Positions 1-8,316 of a stretch of DNA of 42,560 bases are shown piece by piece. Made by a program: the position numbers and the translations under genes. The stretch spans positions 1 to 42,560 of the forward strand of contig CAJQHM010000026.1 of NCBI GenBank assembly GCA_905478195.1, in the 5' to 3' direction. Position 1 is the first letter of the stretch, and the number at the start of each line of letters is the position of its first letter. The stretch is from an uncultured Pseudomonadales bacterium. Lineage in GTDB: Bacteria; Pseudomonadota; Gammaproteobacteria; Pseudomonadales; Pseudohongiellaceae. Below the pieces are notes generated by a model. The model had not been told where the DNA came from. It ran no database searches and saw only the letters and a program-made list of their open reading frames with translations.

Positions 1-5
1 GGCCC

Positions 6-842
6 ATGGAAATAATGGGCCTGTTCAGCCTGCTAACATTGCTGCCAGCCGGCCTGTTGATGTGGTTAACGGCGTGGATTCGATCAAGCGAGCCGCTTCT
101 TGTTGATATTCGCAGTCAGATGCGAGACCCAAGTGCCATGGAGCTAAGACGCTACCCGTTCGCTAAGCTTTGGCCTGTAGCCGTTATATTGGGGTCGGTG
201 TTTGCAATCGCAGCCAATATTTTTCCGAGCTCTCTAAGTCTAGACCCAGCATCGGACATATTCTGGACTAGCATAGCGATGGCATGTGGCCAGATGTTTA
301 TGTGGTCTACGATTGCTGTCACGTTGTTTTTTGTTTTTCAGGACGATCTCTTACTGTTCCACTACGGAAAATCGGTACGCGTGAATCTCTATAACTTGGA
401 TAGATTGAATGGCTTCGACTGGGCAGTTCTTAGCCAATTCTTAATGGTAGTGGGTGCGTTATCATTAACCATACTGCAGTCTCTGGACCGTGACTTTCAG
501 TGGGTCAACTACGCGAATGGCTTCTATGTGGCGGTGCTTTCGGCGCTTATTTTTGTTTTTCTGCCAACCTGGACCATCCGCCAAAATATCCGTAGAGAGA
601 AAGCGTTAGTACTGAGCCTGTTCAATGATGAAATTCAACAAGCATCGCCAGAGCTGGATGCGCAATCCCTGCTTAGGATGAATGGTCTGATCGAGCGACG
701 CGAGCAGGTGAGGCATCTACGCACCTGGCCGATGAATCTTTCGTTTTTCTCCCGCTTGTTGTTCTATATTTTTATACCGCCATTGGCGTGGCTGGGTGCG
801 GCATTGATGGAAGTGTTGTTAGATTCATTTTTAGCCGGTTAG
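6..842 (+). CDS. Multi-pass membrane protein of unknown function (5' end may be cut)
   Basis: I do not recognise this family. The 278-residue product has about six hydrophobic segments (roughly residues 5-25, 55-75, 85-111, 139-160, 170-190 and 245-275). Between the fifth and sixth lies a charged, probably cytosolic stretch rich in Arg and Glu. There is no signal peptide beyond the first membrane segment. ATG codons at 6 and 15 are both usable. The frame is open to the window edge and no ribosome-binding site can be judged, so the true start may lie outside. The gene converges on the isomerase gene with about 30 bases between their stops. Confidence 0.7.
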   Translation: MEIMGLFSLLTLLPAGLLMWLTAWIRSSEPLLVDIRSQMRDPSAMELRRYPFAKLWPVAVILGSVFAIAANIFPSSLSLDPASDIFWTSIAMACGQMFMWSTIAVTLFFVFQDDLLLFHYGKSVRVNLYNLDRLNGFDWAVLSQFLMVVGALSLTILQSLDRDFQWVNYANGFYVAVLSALIFVFLPTWTIRQNIRREKALVLSLFNDEIQQASPELDAQSLLRMNGLIERREQVRHLRTWPMNLSFFSRLLFYIFIPPLAWLGAALMEVLLDSFLAG

Positions 843-871
843 ACAGGTCTGGACTGGGCTGGTAGGCTGGC

Positions 872-1741
872 CTAATCGACAATGCCCGAACCCATCTTCT
901 TTCTCTTTGCCGGGATATCGACGAAATCTGCGGGTCGTTTCTCAGACGCCGCAGTCATCGCCTCCATGATTTCAGCATTCTGTAACATACTCGCATTCCA
1001 AATACCGATGTAGTCCAGGCCGTCTGCTGTGCTGTGATCGCGGGAATAATTGATGATGCGTTTACTGCCATAGATTGCCAGTGGTGCTTTGCTCGCTATC
1101 AGTTCGGCGATCTTCATAACCTCAAGAAGTAGCGAATCTTGATCGGCAAAAATTTCATTTACAAAGCCAAGTGACTTCGCCTCGGCAGCCGACATGCGAC
1201 GGCCGGTATAGGCGAGCTCTTTGACCACACCCTCCGGGAGTAGCTTGGTAATGCGCGGGAAGGTGCCAACATCTGCCGTCATCCCGATGTTGATTTCGAA
1301 GATGGTCAGGAAGCTATCGGCGGTCATATAGCGCATATCGCAGGCAGTAATAAGATCGACGCCACCGCCAATGACGCCGCCCTGTATGGCGGCCAGCACC
1401 GGGACCCTGCATTCCTCGAGACAGGTAAAGCTTTGTTGCAGGTAATTGACCGTGTCATACAGCCTAGCGCCATGAACCCGGTTTTGTTTCTCTCTAATTT
1501 TTGGGTCGTCACTGGCTTCGGCATTGCTGCTAAACAACGCTGTGTCGATGCCAGATGTAAAGTGAGGACCGGTGGATGAGATGACGATGACGCGCGCCTG
1601 GGCGTTCGCATCGAGTTCTCTCACTATGCTGGGCAACTCATCCCAGAACTCGGGAATCATACTGTTTCTTTTTTCGGGACGATTCAGGACGATATGGGCA
1701 ATTTTGTTCTCAACGGTTACTTCGAAACACTTATAACTCAC
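872..1741 (-). CDS. Enoyl-CoA hydratase/isomerase family, ECH1-type dienoyl-CoA isomerase
   Basis: This is a crotonase-fold protein of 289 residues. It probably isomerises 3,5-dienoyl-CoA to 2,4-dienoyl-CoA during breakdown of unsaturated fatty acids. The family start (VLNRPEKRNSM, about residues 18-28) and the oxyanion-hole motif (QGGVIGGGVDL, 120-130) are present. The three acidic residues that mark ECH1 isomerases are Asp129, Glu149 and Asp157 here. Their spacing is identical to Asp176, Glu196 and Asp204 of rat ECH1 (a constant offset of 47). This favours an isomerase over a plain hydratase; the exact substrate is inferred. The gene is 29 bases from the small secreted-protein gene on the same strand and may be cotranscribed with it. 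Confidence 0.9.
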   Translation of the reverse strand: MSYKCFEVTVENKIAHIVLNRPEKRNSMIPEFWDELPSIVRELDANAQARVIVISSTGPHFTSGIDTALFSSNAEASDDPKIREKQNRVHGARLYDTVNYLQQSFTCLEECRVPVLAAIQGGVIGGGVDLITACDMRYMTADSFLTIFEINIGMTADVGTFPRITKLLPEGVVKELAYTGRRMSAAEAKSLGFVNEIFADQDSLLLEVMKIAELIASKAPLAIYGSKRIINYSRDHSTADGLDYIGIWNASMLQNAEIMEAMTAASEKRPADFVDIPAKRKKMGSGIVD

Positions 1742-1770
1742 AGCTTAACTCCAATAGTAATTTTAATTTT

Positions 1771-2418
1771 CTAGCGGCAGTGGAAATTAATGGTATCAGT
1801 ACCGGCTCTAAGATTCTGCACCGGAGCTCCCCAAGACTTTATCCCGGCATTGGCTAATCGTCGGCGTCTGTCGACCATGTAGGCGTTGAATCGAGATAGA
1901 GAAGTTTCATCCAGTAGCGATTCGATATCATGTAATACCACGCTATAGTACTTGGCGATGAATGTTTTGGTAAGTTGTTCCCTTGCAGTATAGGCTGCAA
2001 GCGCCTGCGCTATGCGTTCCTCACCCATCGCTGCAGACGATTCCCATGCGCTGCACATCGCTTGAACATTCTGTAATTCGCTGCCATTAATGAAGCCTCG
2101 GGCGTTGGAAAGAGTAATGAATATTTCCCGCAGCTGACTCTCGCTGAGCCCGATTCGGGCCTGCGTTCTTTCCGGTTGGGTGCTTATTTCTTGCATCAGA
2201 CGATTTAGAACAGCCCTGTCTAATTCTTCTGCAGCAAGAGTCTGAGCGAGGATTGTTAAGTCTCTAGGCTGAGGATTTCGATAGGCGTTAATCGCCTTGG
2301 TTTTCTCTGAGATATTGATCTCGGTTTCATGCTCAGGAGCTACAGGATTTGTCTGCGCCAGGCTACTTACAGCGAACAGAGACAACAAGGCGGTGATTAG
2401 AAGGCGAGATGAAAGCAT
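1771..2418 (-). CDS. Secreted alpha-helical protein of unknown function
   Basis: The 215-residue product begins with a clear Sec signal peptide (MLSSRLLITALLSLFAVSSLAQ, first 22 residues, predicted cleavage at about SLA-Q). The mature part looks almost entirely helical and is rich in Glu, Gln, Ala and Arg. It has two Cys residues, one mid-protein (MCSAW) and one next to the C-terminus (FHCR), which could form a disulfide in the periplasm. I recognise no catalytic motif. It lies immediately upstream of the isomerase gene on the same strand with a 29-base gap. Confidence 0.75.
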   Translation of the reverse strand: MLSSRLLITALLSLFAVSSLAQTNPVAPEHETEINISEKTKAINAYRNPQPRDLTILAQTLAAEELDRAVLNRLMQEISTQPERTQARIGLSESQLREIFITLSNARGFINGSELQNVQAMCSAWESSAAMGEERIAQALAAYTAREQLTKTFIAKYYSVVLHDIESLLDETSLSRFNAYMVDRRRRLANAGIKSWGAPVQNLRAGTDTINFHCR

Positions 2419-2488
2419 AGAGAATTTTTAGGGCGTCTGTTTCAGAGTGTGAGACTAGAGTACTTGCTTTTTTGGGCTCTCGCTAGGC

Positions 2489-2689
2489 TTGCGCGTCTAT
2501 TGGCTGTGCCCACAGGGTGTCACTCTCTACCTCAATGATAGAACTCTGTTTTTGTCGCTCAGCGGTGAGAATCGAGTCTTGGCGATAAACATAGAGACTC
2601 AAGAAGTTCTGGGTGACTATACAACGGGAGAAGCGCCGGACGGCATTGGCTATTCCCCGCTAGTACTGCAAAAGACTATTAGCTATTAG
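2489..2689 (+). pseudogene. Relic of the C-terminal blade of a YVTN/YncE-like beta-propeller
   Basis: An open stretch with only a TTG start and no visible ribosome-binding site encodes about 55 residues. They read like the last repeat of a YVTN-type propeller: LFLSLSGENRVLAINIETQEV, then a TTGEAPDGIGYSPLVL tail. Complete members of that family run to 300 residues or more with a signal peptide, and nothing resembling the earlier blades is visible upstream, where an unrelated minus-strand gene starts at 2418. Its last bases touch the rimO stop. I read it as a leftover of a deleted gene. Confidence 0.55.
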
Positions 2690-4008
2690 TCAGCAAGAGC
2701 GCCATAGAGATCGTACTCGTCGGCATCATGAATCTTAACCTGGATAAAATCTCCGGCCTGGACTTCAGGGTTCGGCTCCAGGAATACATTGCCGTCGATC
2801 TCTGGTGCGTCTGCAACAGATCGCGCTACGATTCCTTCCGCATTAGCTTCATCTACCAATACTTCCAGTTTCTGACCGATCTTTGCCTGTAATTTCTGTG
2901 TACTAATTTCCTGCTGTGTTTCCATGAAGCGTTTCCAGCGTTCCTGTTTCAGTTCTTCGGGAACGTGATTGTCGAGATCATTGGCAGCGGCGCCGTCGAC
3001 AGGGGAATATTGAAAGCAGCCTACCCGATCTAGCTGCGCTATCTGCAGAAATTGCAGGAGTTCTTCGAAATCGGCATCGGTCTCACCCGGGAATCCTACT
3101 ATGAAGGTGCTGCGCAGTGTGATGTCGGAACATAGCTCACGCCATGTGCGAATCCTGTCTAAGGTCTTCTCCGTTGCAGCGGGTCGCTTCATCGCCTTCA
3201 GTACGGACAGGCTGGCATGCTGAAAGGGTATGTCCAGATAGGGCAGGATTTTTCCTTCGGCCATCAGAGGTATTATTTTGTCTACGTGGGGGTAGGGGTA
3301 GACATAGTGCAGGCGAACCCATATGCCCAGTTGCGCGAGCGCCTCGCATAGGCCCTGCATACTCGCCTTGACTGGCTGACCCTGCCAGAAGCCTGTTTGG
3401 TATTTGTTGTCCACACCGTAAGCGCTGGTGTCCTGAGAGATGACCAATAGTTCTCGCACGCCAGCGTTGGCTAGTCTCTCTGCCTCGTCGAGTACATCGC
3501 CAACTGGGCGGCTAACAAGGTCACCGCGCATCGAAGGGATGATGCAGAAGCTGCAGCGATGATTGCATCCTTCAGAAATTTTCAAGTAGGCGTAGTGTCT
3601 GGGTGTTAGTTTTATGCCGTGTGCAGGTACGAGATCGATAAAGGGATCATGAGACTTATTCTGTGGAAGAAAATTATGTACCTGATTCACAACCTGTTCG
3701 TAGGCGGCCGGCCCGGTTACGCCCAAGACCTTGGGGTGCGCATTGGTGATAACTTCTTTCTGCGCTCCCATGCAGCCGGTAACCAGTACCTTGCCATTCT
3801 CGTCAATCGCCTCGCCGATGGCGTCCAGAGATTCCTGTTTCGCGCTATCGATAAAGCCGCAGGTATTCACTACAACCAGATCAGCGTCGTCGTAAGTCGG
3901 CACGATGTCGTAGCCGTCAGATTTTAGCTGCGTGAGTATGCGCTCGGAATCTACCAGGGCTTTTGGGCACCCTAGTGAGACGAAGCCGACTTTGTTGCTC
4001 GATGACAT
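2686..4008 (-). CDS. rimO: Ribosomal protein S12 methylthiotransferase RimO
   Basis: This radical-SAM enzyme adds a methylthio group to the conserved aspartate of ribosomal protein S12. The N-terminal methylthiotransferase domain has its three Cys motifs (SLGCPKA, VNTCGF, VTGCMG). The radical-SAM Cx3Cx2C motif appears as CNHRCSFC within [24 protein letters not shown] domain forms the C-terminus (DADEYDLYG). The start chosen (ATG at 4008) gives 440 residues, very close to E. coli RimO, and places the protein just before [17 protein letters not shown]. An ATG at 4026 and a TTG at 4053 lie upstream in frame but add residues with no family match. No strong Shine-Dalgarno separates them. Confidence 0.96.
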   Translation of the reverse strand: MSSSNKVGFVSLGCPKALVDSERILTQLKSDGYDIVPTYDDADLVVVNTCGFIDSAKQESLDAIGEAIDENGKVLVTGCMGAQKEVITNAHPKVLGVTGPAAYEQVVNQVHNFLPQNKSHDPFIDLVPAHGIKLTPRHYAYLKISEGCNHRCSFCIIPSMRGDLVSRPVGDVLDEAERLANAGVRELLVISQDTSAYGVDNKYQTGFWQGQPVKASMQGLCEALAQLGIWVRLHYVYPYPHVDKIIPLMAEGKILPYLDIPFQHASLSVLKAMKRPAATEKTLDRIRTWRELCSDITLRSTFIVGFPGETDADFEELLQFLQIAQLDRVGCFQYSPVDGAAANDLDNHVPEELKQERWKRFMETQQEISTQKLQAKIGQKLEVLVDEANAEGIVARSVADAPEIDGNVFLEPNPEVQAGDFIQVKIHDADEYDLYGALAD

Positions 4009-4083
4009 GGAAGATATAGCCTGCATAATTGCTGGGAGCGGGATTATAGCCAATTCAGGATTGAATTGGCATGAGTGAATCCC

Positions 4084-4710
4084 TTAATGCTTAGGCATTT
4101 GCGGCCAGACGCTCTCGCTCTCATCTATCGGATTGGCTTAGCAGGAGAGGATCATATTTGAGATCAGGTTTTCGTGTGTGAGCATTACTCCCTGCGATAG
4201 ACCTGTCGTACCGCTGGAATAGGGTAGTGCGCTTAGATCTGTTTTTGGGTCGAAAGTGACGGATGAGGCGTTGCCAGCATTGATGAGTAGATCGGAGAAC
4301 GCAGTAACAGCTTTCCTGGCGGCGGGAAGAGCGCGATCCAAGAATTCCGGAATAGTGAATAGGAAGCGTGTGTCGGAATCAGTGAGCTGATGGACGAGGT
4401 CGCGGCTTGAATACAGAGAGTTAAAGGGAGTATTGACTCCGCCTCCGGCAGCGACACCCAGAAAGACCTCGGCCTATGCAGGCACGTTCGGAATGAACGT
4501 GGCGAAGACGTCATCTTTCTTAAAGCCGCGCTGGTTGAGTCCGGCGGCAAAGTGCTGGATCGGCTGTGACAGTTGCGTATAACTTAGCGTTCTTTCAGTT
4601 GGGCTATCGATGAGAGCGGGCTTGCCGCCTAACTCTTCGGCAAGGGTAAGAATTACATAACGCAGGTCTGAATCTGGGGTTTCCAGATCTGGATGTCTAT
4701 TTTTAAACAT
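4084..4710 (-). pseudogene. Decayed 4-coumarate-CoA-ligase-like acyl-CoA synthetase, 5' third only
   Basis: One continuous frame reads as the N-terminal 200 or so residues of an AMP-forming ligase of the 4CL/firefly-luciferase group, interrupted by stops. It starts at an ATG (4710). The first stop is a TAG at 4474-4476, just after FIPNVPA, where relatives continue into the FLG segment that is still readable here. The frame goes on through the A3 motif YSSGTTGLSQGVMLTH, whose usual Pro-Lys is Ser-Gln. It meets a TAA at 4138-4140, resumes with a recognisable PIDESE segment, and ends at a TAA at 4084-4086. The remaining two thirds, including motifs A5-A10, are absent. It cannot encode an active ligase. 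Confidence 0.85.
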
Positions 4711-4726
4711 CACGTGTTAGTTCCCT

Positions 4727-4849
4727 TTAGATAATCGGACGGATCAAGCTGGAATAGGCCAATGCCTGACTTTTTGAGAGCGGGAAGAAAAGCTCAATGG
4801 TGTTGCCGGGAGTATCATTTACGTTGTTTGAAACATCGATGGTGCACTC
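4727..4849 (-). other. Orphan 40-codon open stretch resembling a VOC-family C-terminus
   Basis: Directly after the stop of the frameshifted GNAT gene, in the same frame, 40 codons stay open to a TAA at 4727-4729. They contain NDTPGNTIELFFPL, which resembles the closing DPxGNxIELFxP strand of glyoxalase/VOC proteins. There is no start codon or ribosome-binding site. The stretch ends just before the AAGGGAAC that could have served the ligase relic. It may be the tail of a deleted gene, but the match is short and could be chance. Confidence 0.25.
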
Positions 4850-5351
4850 TTACAACTTACTGAATTCTTCGTAATAAGAGGTGGTGCCGCTGCAATTTTT
4901 TAGATAGCCATTTTCCAATTCGGCGATCATGAAGACTCCGGGTGGTACATCGTATTCAGAGTTGAGATTAAACTTTTCAGACTTCTCAAATCCAAATTTA
5001 GGGTAGTACTCAGGATGCCCAAGAACGGCTACGGCACCAATTTTCGCTTTGCGGCACAGCTTGAGCCCGGCCTCAACCAGGGCGCTACCGATACCCTTGC
5101 TTTGCAATTCTGGAAGGACTGCCATTGGAGCTAATCCCATTAGCCGTAATGAGGTAGTAGAGTCCAGGGCGACTGGCGAGAAAAGAATATGGCCTACCGG
5201 CCGGCCATCTACTACCGCGACGAGAGAGTAGATTCTTTACGTTTTTACGCAGCGCAGTAACTAGCTGACTCTCGCCAGCGCCGGGAAACGCAGCCAGATG
5301 GATGGCTTCGATGTGAGCAAGGTCACCTTTAATTTCTTCTCTAATTAGCAT
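4850..5351 (-). pseudogene. GNAT N-acetyltransferase interrupted by a frameshift
   Basis: Two reading frames together make one 167-residue GNAT acetyltransferase. The N-terminal part starts at ATG 5351 (MLIREEIKGDLAHIEAIH) and reads through ESQLVTALRKNV. The frame then has to move by one base to continue into VVDGRPVGHILFSPVAL and the acetyl-CoA loop LPELQSKGIGSALVEAGL, ending at EEFSKL. The shift falls near two A runs on the coding strand (5242-5246 and 5236-5238), which fits a one-base insertion or a homopolymer sequencing error. The start overlaps the stop of the upstream GNAT gene by 11 bases, so the two were probably translationally coupled. Confidence 0.75.
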
Positions 5352-5772
5352 CAAGCTGCACAACCGCGAAATGATGACTGGTAATATCGAAGCCTTCTCT
5401 AAGGTAAAACTTGTGGGCCCCGTAGCGTGTGACACCGGAGTCCAGGTGAAGTTGTTGGCAGCCATTCTCTTTAGCATGTTGTTTGAGCCAATCGACAAGA
5501 GCTTTCCCTGCGCCGCTGGAGCGGTGTGCCTCACAGGTGACGAGGTCATCGACATAGATATGTTTCGTCCAGGCAAGCTTCTGCCCAAGCAGAAAACCGG
5601 CTACGCAGAGGACATCAACACCTTCTTGGACGTAGGCAATGCGGTAGCCGTCTTTCTGCTGTGATTTAATCTGCGCGATAAGGCCGTCTGCAGAATACTG
5701 TGGCCTAAGTTGCAGCAACACCGGTGCTATGAGTTTTAGATCCTCCAGGCTTTCGGCGATTTTGACTTGCAT
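5341..5772 (-). CDS. GNAT-family N-acetyltransferase
   Basis: This intact 143-residue GNAT protein transfers an acetyl group from acetyl-CoA to an unknown amine. The order is as expected for the fold: an N-terminal helix pair, a central strand (HIYVDDLVT), the acetyl-CoA pyrophosphate loop CEAHRSSGAGKALVDWL (R/Q-x-x-G-x-G/A), and a C-terminal YLREGFDI strand-helix. A GAGGAG ribosome-binding site lies six bases before ATG 5772. It sits inside a perfect 12-base palindrome (5773-5784) that could fold over the site. The downstream, frameshifted GNAT gene overlaps its 3' end. The substrate cannot be told from sequence. Confidence 0.88.
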   Translation of the reverse strand: MQVKIAESLEDLKLIAPVLLQLRPQYSADGLIAQIKSQQKDGYRIAYVQEGVDVLCVAGFLLGQKLAWTKHIYVDDLVTCEAHRSSGAGKALVDWLKQHAKENGCQQLHLDSGVTRYGAHKFYLREGFDITSHHFAVVQLDAN

Positions 5773-5875
5773 GAGGAGCTCCTCTATTCGTTCTAGGGCT
5801 TCACTTCTTCACTGAGCTGAGGCATCGGATATTTTTCCTGAGCATACTGCGGCTCGTTTTTTAGTAAACCGAAGC

Positions 5876-6523
5876 TCAGGAGCCGGACAACAGGCCGCTT
5901 TGCGCGATGCCGTCAAATATAAACTGAACGGCGAGTGCCGATAGCAATACACCGAATACGCGCGTTACAACATGCATGCCGGTCACCCCAAACAGTTGCT
6001 GTATTCTTGAGGCAAGCAATAGCATGATGAAGGTAAGCAATATGATCGCGAGTAGGGAGGCAACTACGGTGAACTGTAGAACCAGATCGCCCTCGCTGTT
6101 GGCCATGAGCAGGATTACAGCGCCCATGGCTCCCGGACCTGCAATAAGCGGCGTGGCCAGTGGGAATACAGCGATATCGCGCTTGCCCAAAGCCTCCTGT
6201 TCTTCTTCTTCGGTGGTGGATGTGCTGCCAGATGTGCGAGCGAATACCATGTCGATGCCGATTAGCAAGAGTAGGATTCCGCCTCCCGTGCGCAGGGCAG
6301 CGAGGGAGATGCCGAGGCCGGCGAGTAGAAACTCTCCCACCAGAGCAAATAACACTAGAATACCAGTCGCGATAAGCGTTCCACGAATTGCCATGCTGCG
6401 GCGGCGCTTTGGTGTTTCTGTTGCTGTCAGACCGGCGTAGACTGCCGCCACATCGAGGGGGCCGATTGTGGCGAAGAACGTTGCCATTGCAACGGTTGCG
6501 GTCTCTATAATTACTTCATCCAT
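5876..6523 (-). CDS. MarC-family integral membrane protein
   Basis: The 215-residue product has six predicted membrane helices in two groups of three, separated by an acidic cytosolic loop (TEEEEQEALGKRD, around residue 105). The family signatures ATFFATIGPLD near the N-terminus and FPLATPLIAGPGAMGAVILL after the loop are clear. MarC proteins are inner-membrane proteins. The original link of E. coli MarC to multiple antibiotic resistance was not upheld, and their transported substrate is unknown. The gene stands alone between the GNAT pair and the racemase gene on the same strand. Confidence 0.93.
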   Translation of the reverse strand: MDEVIIETATVAMATFFATIGPLDVAAVYAGLTATETPKRRRSMAIRGTLIATGILVLFALVGEFLLAGLGISLAALRTGGGILLLLIGIDMVFARTSGSTSTTEEEEQEALGKRDIAVFPLATPLIAGPGAMGAVILLMANSEGDLVLQFTVVASLLAIILLTFIMLLLASRIQQLFGVTGMHVVTRVFGVLLSALAVQFIFDGIAQSGLLSGS

Positions 6524-6563
6524 AGTCTTTTAAATCTGTATCCCATTGGTGATTGCTGCAAAT

Positions 6564-7271
6564 CTAACTCGACAGCGCTTCTCTTACTGCCTGTTCTGCG
6601 TGTATCGCTGTAGTGTCGTAGAGTGGTATTGCCGTGTGTTTCTGCTGAACCAGCAGCGCTATCTCGGTACAGCCTAGAATAACTGCCTGAGCGCCGCTCT
6701 GTGCGAGTTTATCTATAATCTTCAGATATCTCTCGCGGGAATTTTCATCGATGGTGCCAAGGCAAAGCTCCTTGTAGATAACATCATGTATATCGGCACG
6801 ATCGGCTTCTTCCGGTACCAAAACGTCGATGCCATAGCGCTCTGATATCCTCGCTTTGTAGAAGTCTTGTTCCATGGTGAAGCGCGTGCCTAGCAGGCCT
6901 ACTTTCTTAATGCCGTCAGTGCGCAGGCGCTCGGCGGTCGCATCCGCAATATGGAGGATGGGTATGGATATCTTCTGCTGAATCTGCGGGGCAACCTTGT
7001 GCATGGTGTTGGTGCAGATCAAAAGAAAATCGGCGCCACCTTTCTCTATCGCCATAGCGGCCTCGGCCAATATGACAGCCGTTCCGTCCCAATCCTCAAT
7101 GTGTTGTAATTTCTCGATCTCCTCGAAGTCGACGCTCACCAGGCAAATTTTTGCCGAATGTAATCCGCCTAGCTTGGCTTTGATGCCTTCGTTAAGATCA
7201 CGGTAGTAGCTGGCCGTGGATTCCCAGCTCATGCCGCCCAACAGACCTATTGTCTTCTGCATGGCTCTCAT
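6564..7271 (-). CDS. Aspartate/glutamate racemase family protein
   Basis: This 235-residue cofactor-independent racemase-family protein resembles aspartate racemase (YgeA-like). Such enzymes use two facing cysteines to invert the alpha carbon of an amino acid. The start TIGLLGGMSWESTASYYRDLN is diagnostic of the aspartate-racemase subgroup. The first catalytic Cys lies in LLICTNTMHK, the second in VILGCTEIALL. Both are intact. ATG codons at 7271 and 7262 are possible starts; the second begins MQKTIGLLGG, closest to relatives. A consensus -10 box lies about 40 bases upstream. Substrate preference (Asp, Glu or another) cannot be fixed from sequence. Confidence 0.92.
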   Translation of the reverse strand: MRAMQKTIGLLGGMSWESTASYYRDLNEGIKAKLGGLHSAKICLVSVDFEEIEKLQHIEDWDGTAVILAEAAMAIEKGGADFLLICTNTMHKVAPQIQQKISIPILHIADATAERLRTDGIKKVGLLGTRFTMEQDFYKARISERYGIDVLVPEEADRADIHDVIYKELCLGTIDENSRERYLKIIDKLAQSGAQAVILGCTEIALLVQQKHTAIPLYDTTAIHAEQAVREALSS

Positions 7272-7310
7272 TGTGCTGCCTATTGATTATTTGGCTTTTC
7301 TAGATACAGT

Positions 7311-7316
7311 ATTATA
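7311..7316 (-). promoter_or_regulatory. Candidate -10 box for the racemase gene
   Basis: On the minus strand the hexamer TATAAT is a perfect sigma-70 -10 box, 40-45 bases before the two possible racemase starts. The hexamer 17 bases upstream (CTGTTA) is a weak -35. The approximately 290-base gap between the racemase and dipeptidase genes shows no other clear element. Confidence 0.4.
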
Positions 7317-7567
7317 GTCTGCAAACACTGCTTTAACAGTCGATAAGTACTAGGTGCCACTTCTAACTATAAATATTTGCTGCTAAATTTTCTGTTTCGT
7401 TCTGAGTATGTTGTCACGTTACTAGCTGTTAGGCGACGTAAATTGTCAAGGAATGACCCTGGAAAGGGAGGCTATTCTATTCCGAAATTCTTGATGGCAC
7501 CACAATTACCAGAGTTTTCAGGGCGAGGATAGATTAAACTGGGTCATACTTATGGAGGCGGGTGCCC

Positions 7568-8302
7568 ATGAATAATAAAATATCACATAAATACCATGTG
7601 TTAGTTTCGCTAAAGCGTGTTTTTACGCTGCTGCTCGCACTATTCATATTACAGGGAGAGCAGCGAGCCATCGCCCAGAATGGCGACGATCTGGTCCCTG
7701 AGGCATTTGTAGAGCTGCAGGAATTCATACCTACTATTCAGGTTGAACTTCGTTATTTTAGCGCGAACAATTTCGTAGGCAACGTAGTCGATGGCTACCA
7801 TGCCGAGCGGGTCTTCATGACCAGGGAGGCCGCCGAAGCACTCGCCAAGGTGCAGGCGGAAGTCGCGGCCTTCGGCTTGAGCCTGAAGGTGTTCGATGCC
7901 TATCGCCCACAGCGGGCGGTGGATCATTTCGTGCGTTGGGCTCAAGACTTGGACGATACCAAGATGAAGGCAGTTTTCTACCCCGCTGTGGCAAAGGACA
8001 TCCTGTTCAGTGAAGGATATATCTCGGCGCGCTCGGGTCACACTAGAGGGAGCACTATCGATCTGACGCTGGTCGATGGGGATACGGGGGAGGAGCTCGA
8101 TATGGGTAGTCCCTGGGATTTTTTCGATCCAGTGTCCTGGCCAAGTAATCTGAACCTAACTGCACAGGCGCGTGCTAATAGGAGTCTGTTGGCTGCAGCC
8201 ATGACCAAGCATGGCTTCAGGGCGATACGAACAGAGTGGTGGCATTTTATGCTCGCAGACGAACCCTTTCCAGATACCTACTTCGATTTTCCGATTAAAT
8301 AA
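7568..8302 (+). CDS. Secreted D-alanyl-D-alanine dipeptidase (VanX/DdpX family)
   Basis: This zinc dipeptidase of the M15D family cleaves D-Ala-D-Ala, usually during peptidoglycan turnover. A signal peptide (residues about 10-37, ending AIAQ) sends it to the periplasm. The zinc-binding SxHxxGxxxD motif reads SGHTRGSTIDLTL, and the third ligand and catalytic Glu lie in TEWWHF. The upstream Arg motif of VanX is present as VFDAYRPQRAVDHF. The ATG at 7568 is preferred because a GGAGG lies nine bases upstream; the in-frame GTG at 7562 is too close to it. It probably forms an operon with the membrane protein and esterase genes that follow (gaps of 14 and 9 bases). Confidence 0.92.
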   Translation: MNNKISHKYHVLVSLKRVFTLLLALFILQGEQRAIAQNGDDLVPEAFVELQEFIPTIQVELRYFSANNFVGNVVDGYHAERVFMTREAAEALAKVQAEVAAFGLSLKVFDAYRPQRAVDHFVRWAQDLDDTKMKAVFYPAVAKDILFSEGYISARSGHTRGSTIDLTLVDGDTGEELDMGSPWDFFDPVSWPSNLNLTAQARANRSLLAAAMTKHGFRAIRTEWWHFMLADEPFPDTYFDFPIK

Positions 8303-8316
8303 GAATTGGCAACGCT

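Noticed and set aside
5085-5588. 167-codon minus-strand ORF across the two GNAT genes
   Set aside because: Its first 79 codons are a shadow of the upstream GNAT gene; only the part after ATG 5351 is real and belongs to the frameshifted GNAT gene.
5822-5880. CCTGAGC/GCTCAGG inverted repeat after MarC
   Set aside because: Seven-base arms are separated by more than 30 bases and lack a T tail, so a terminator is not supported.
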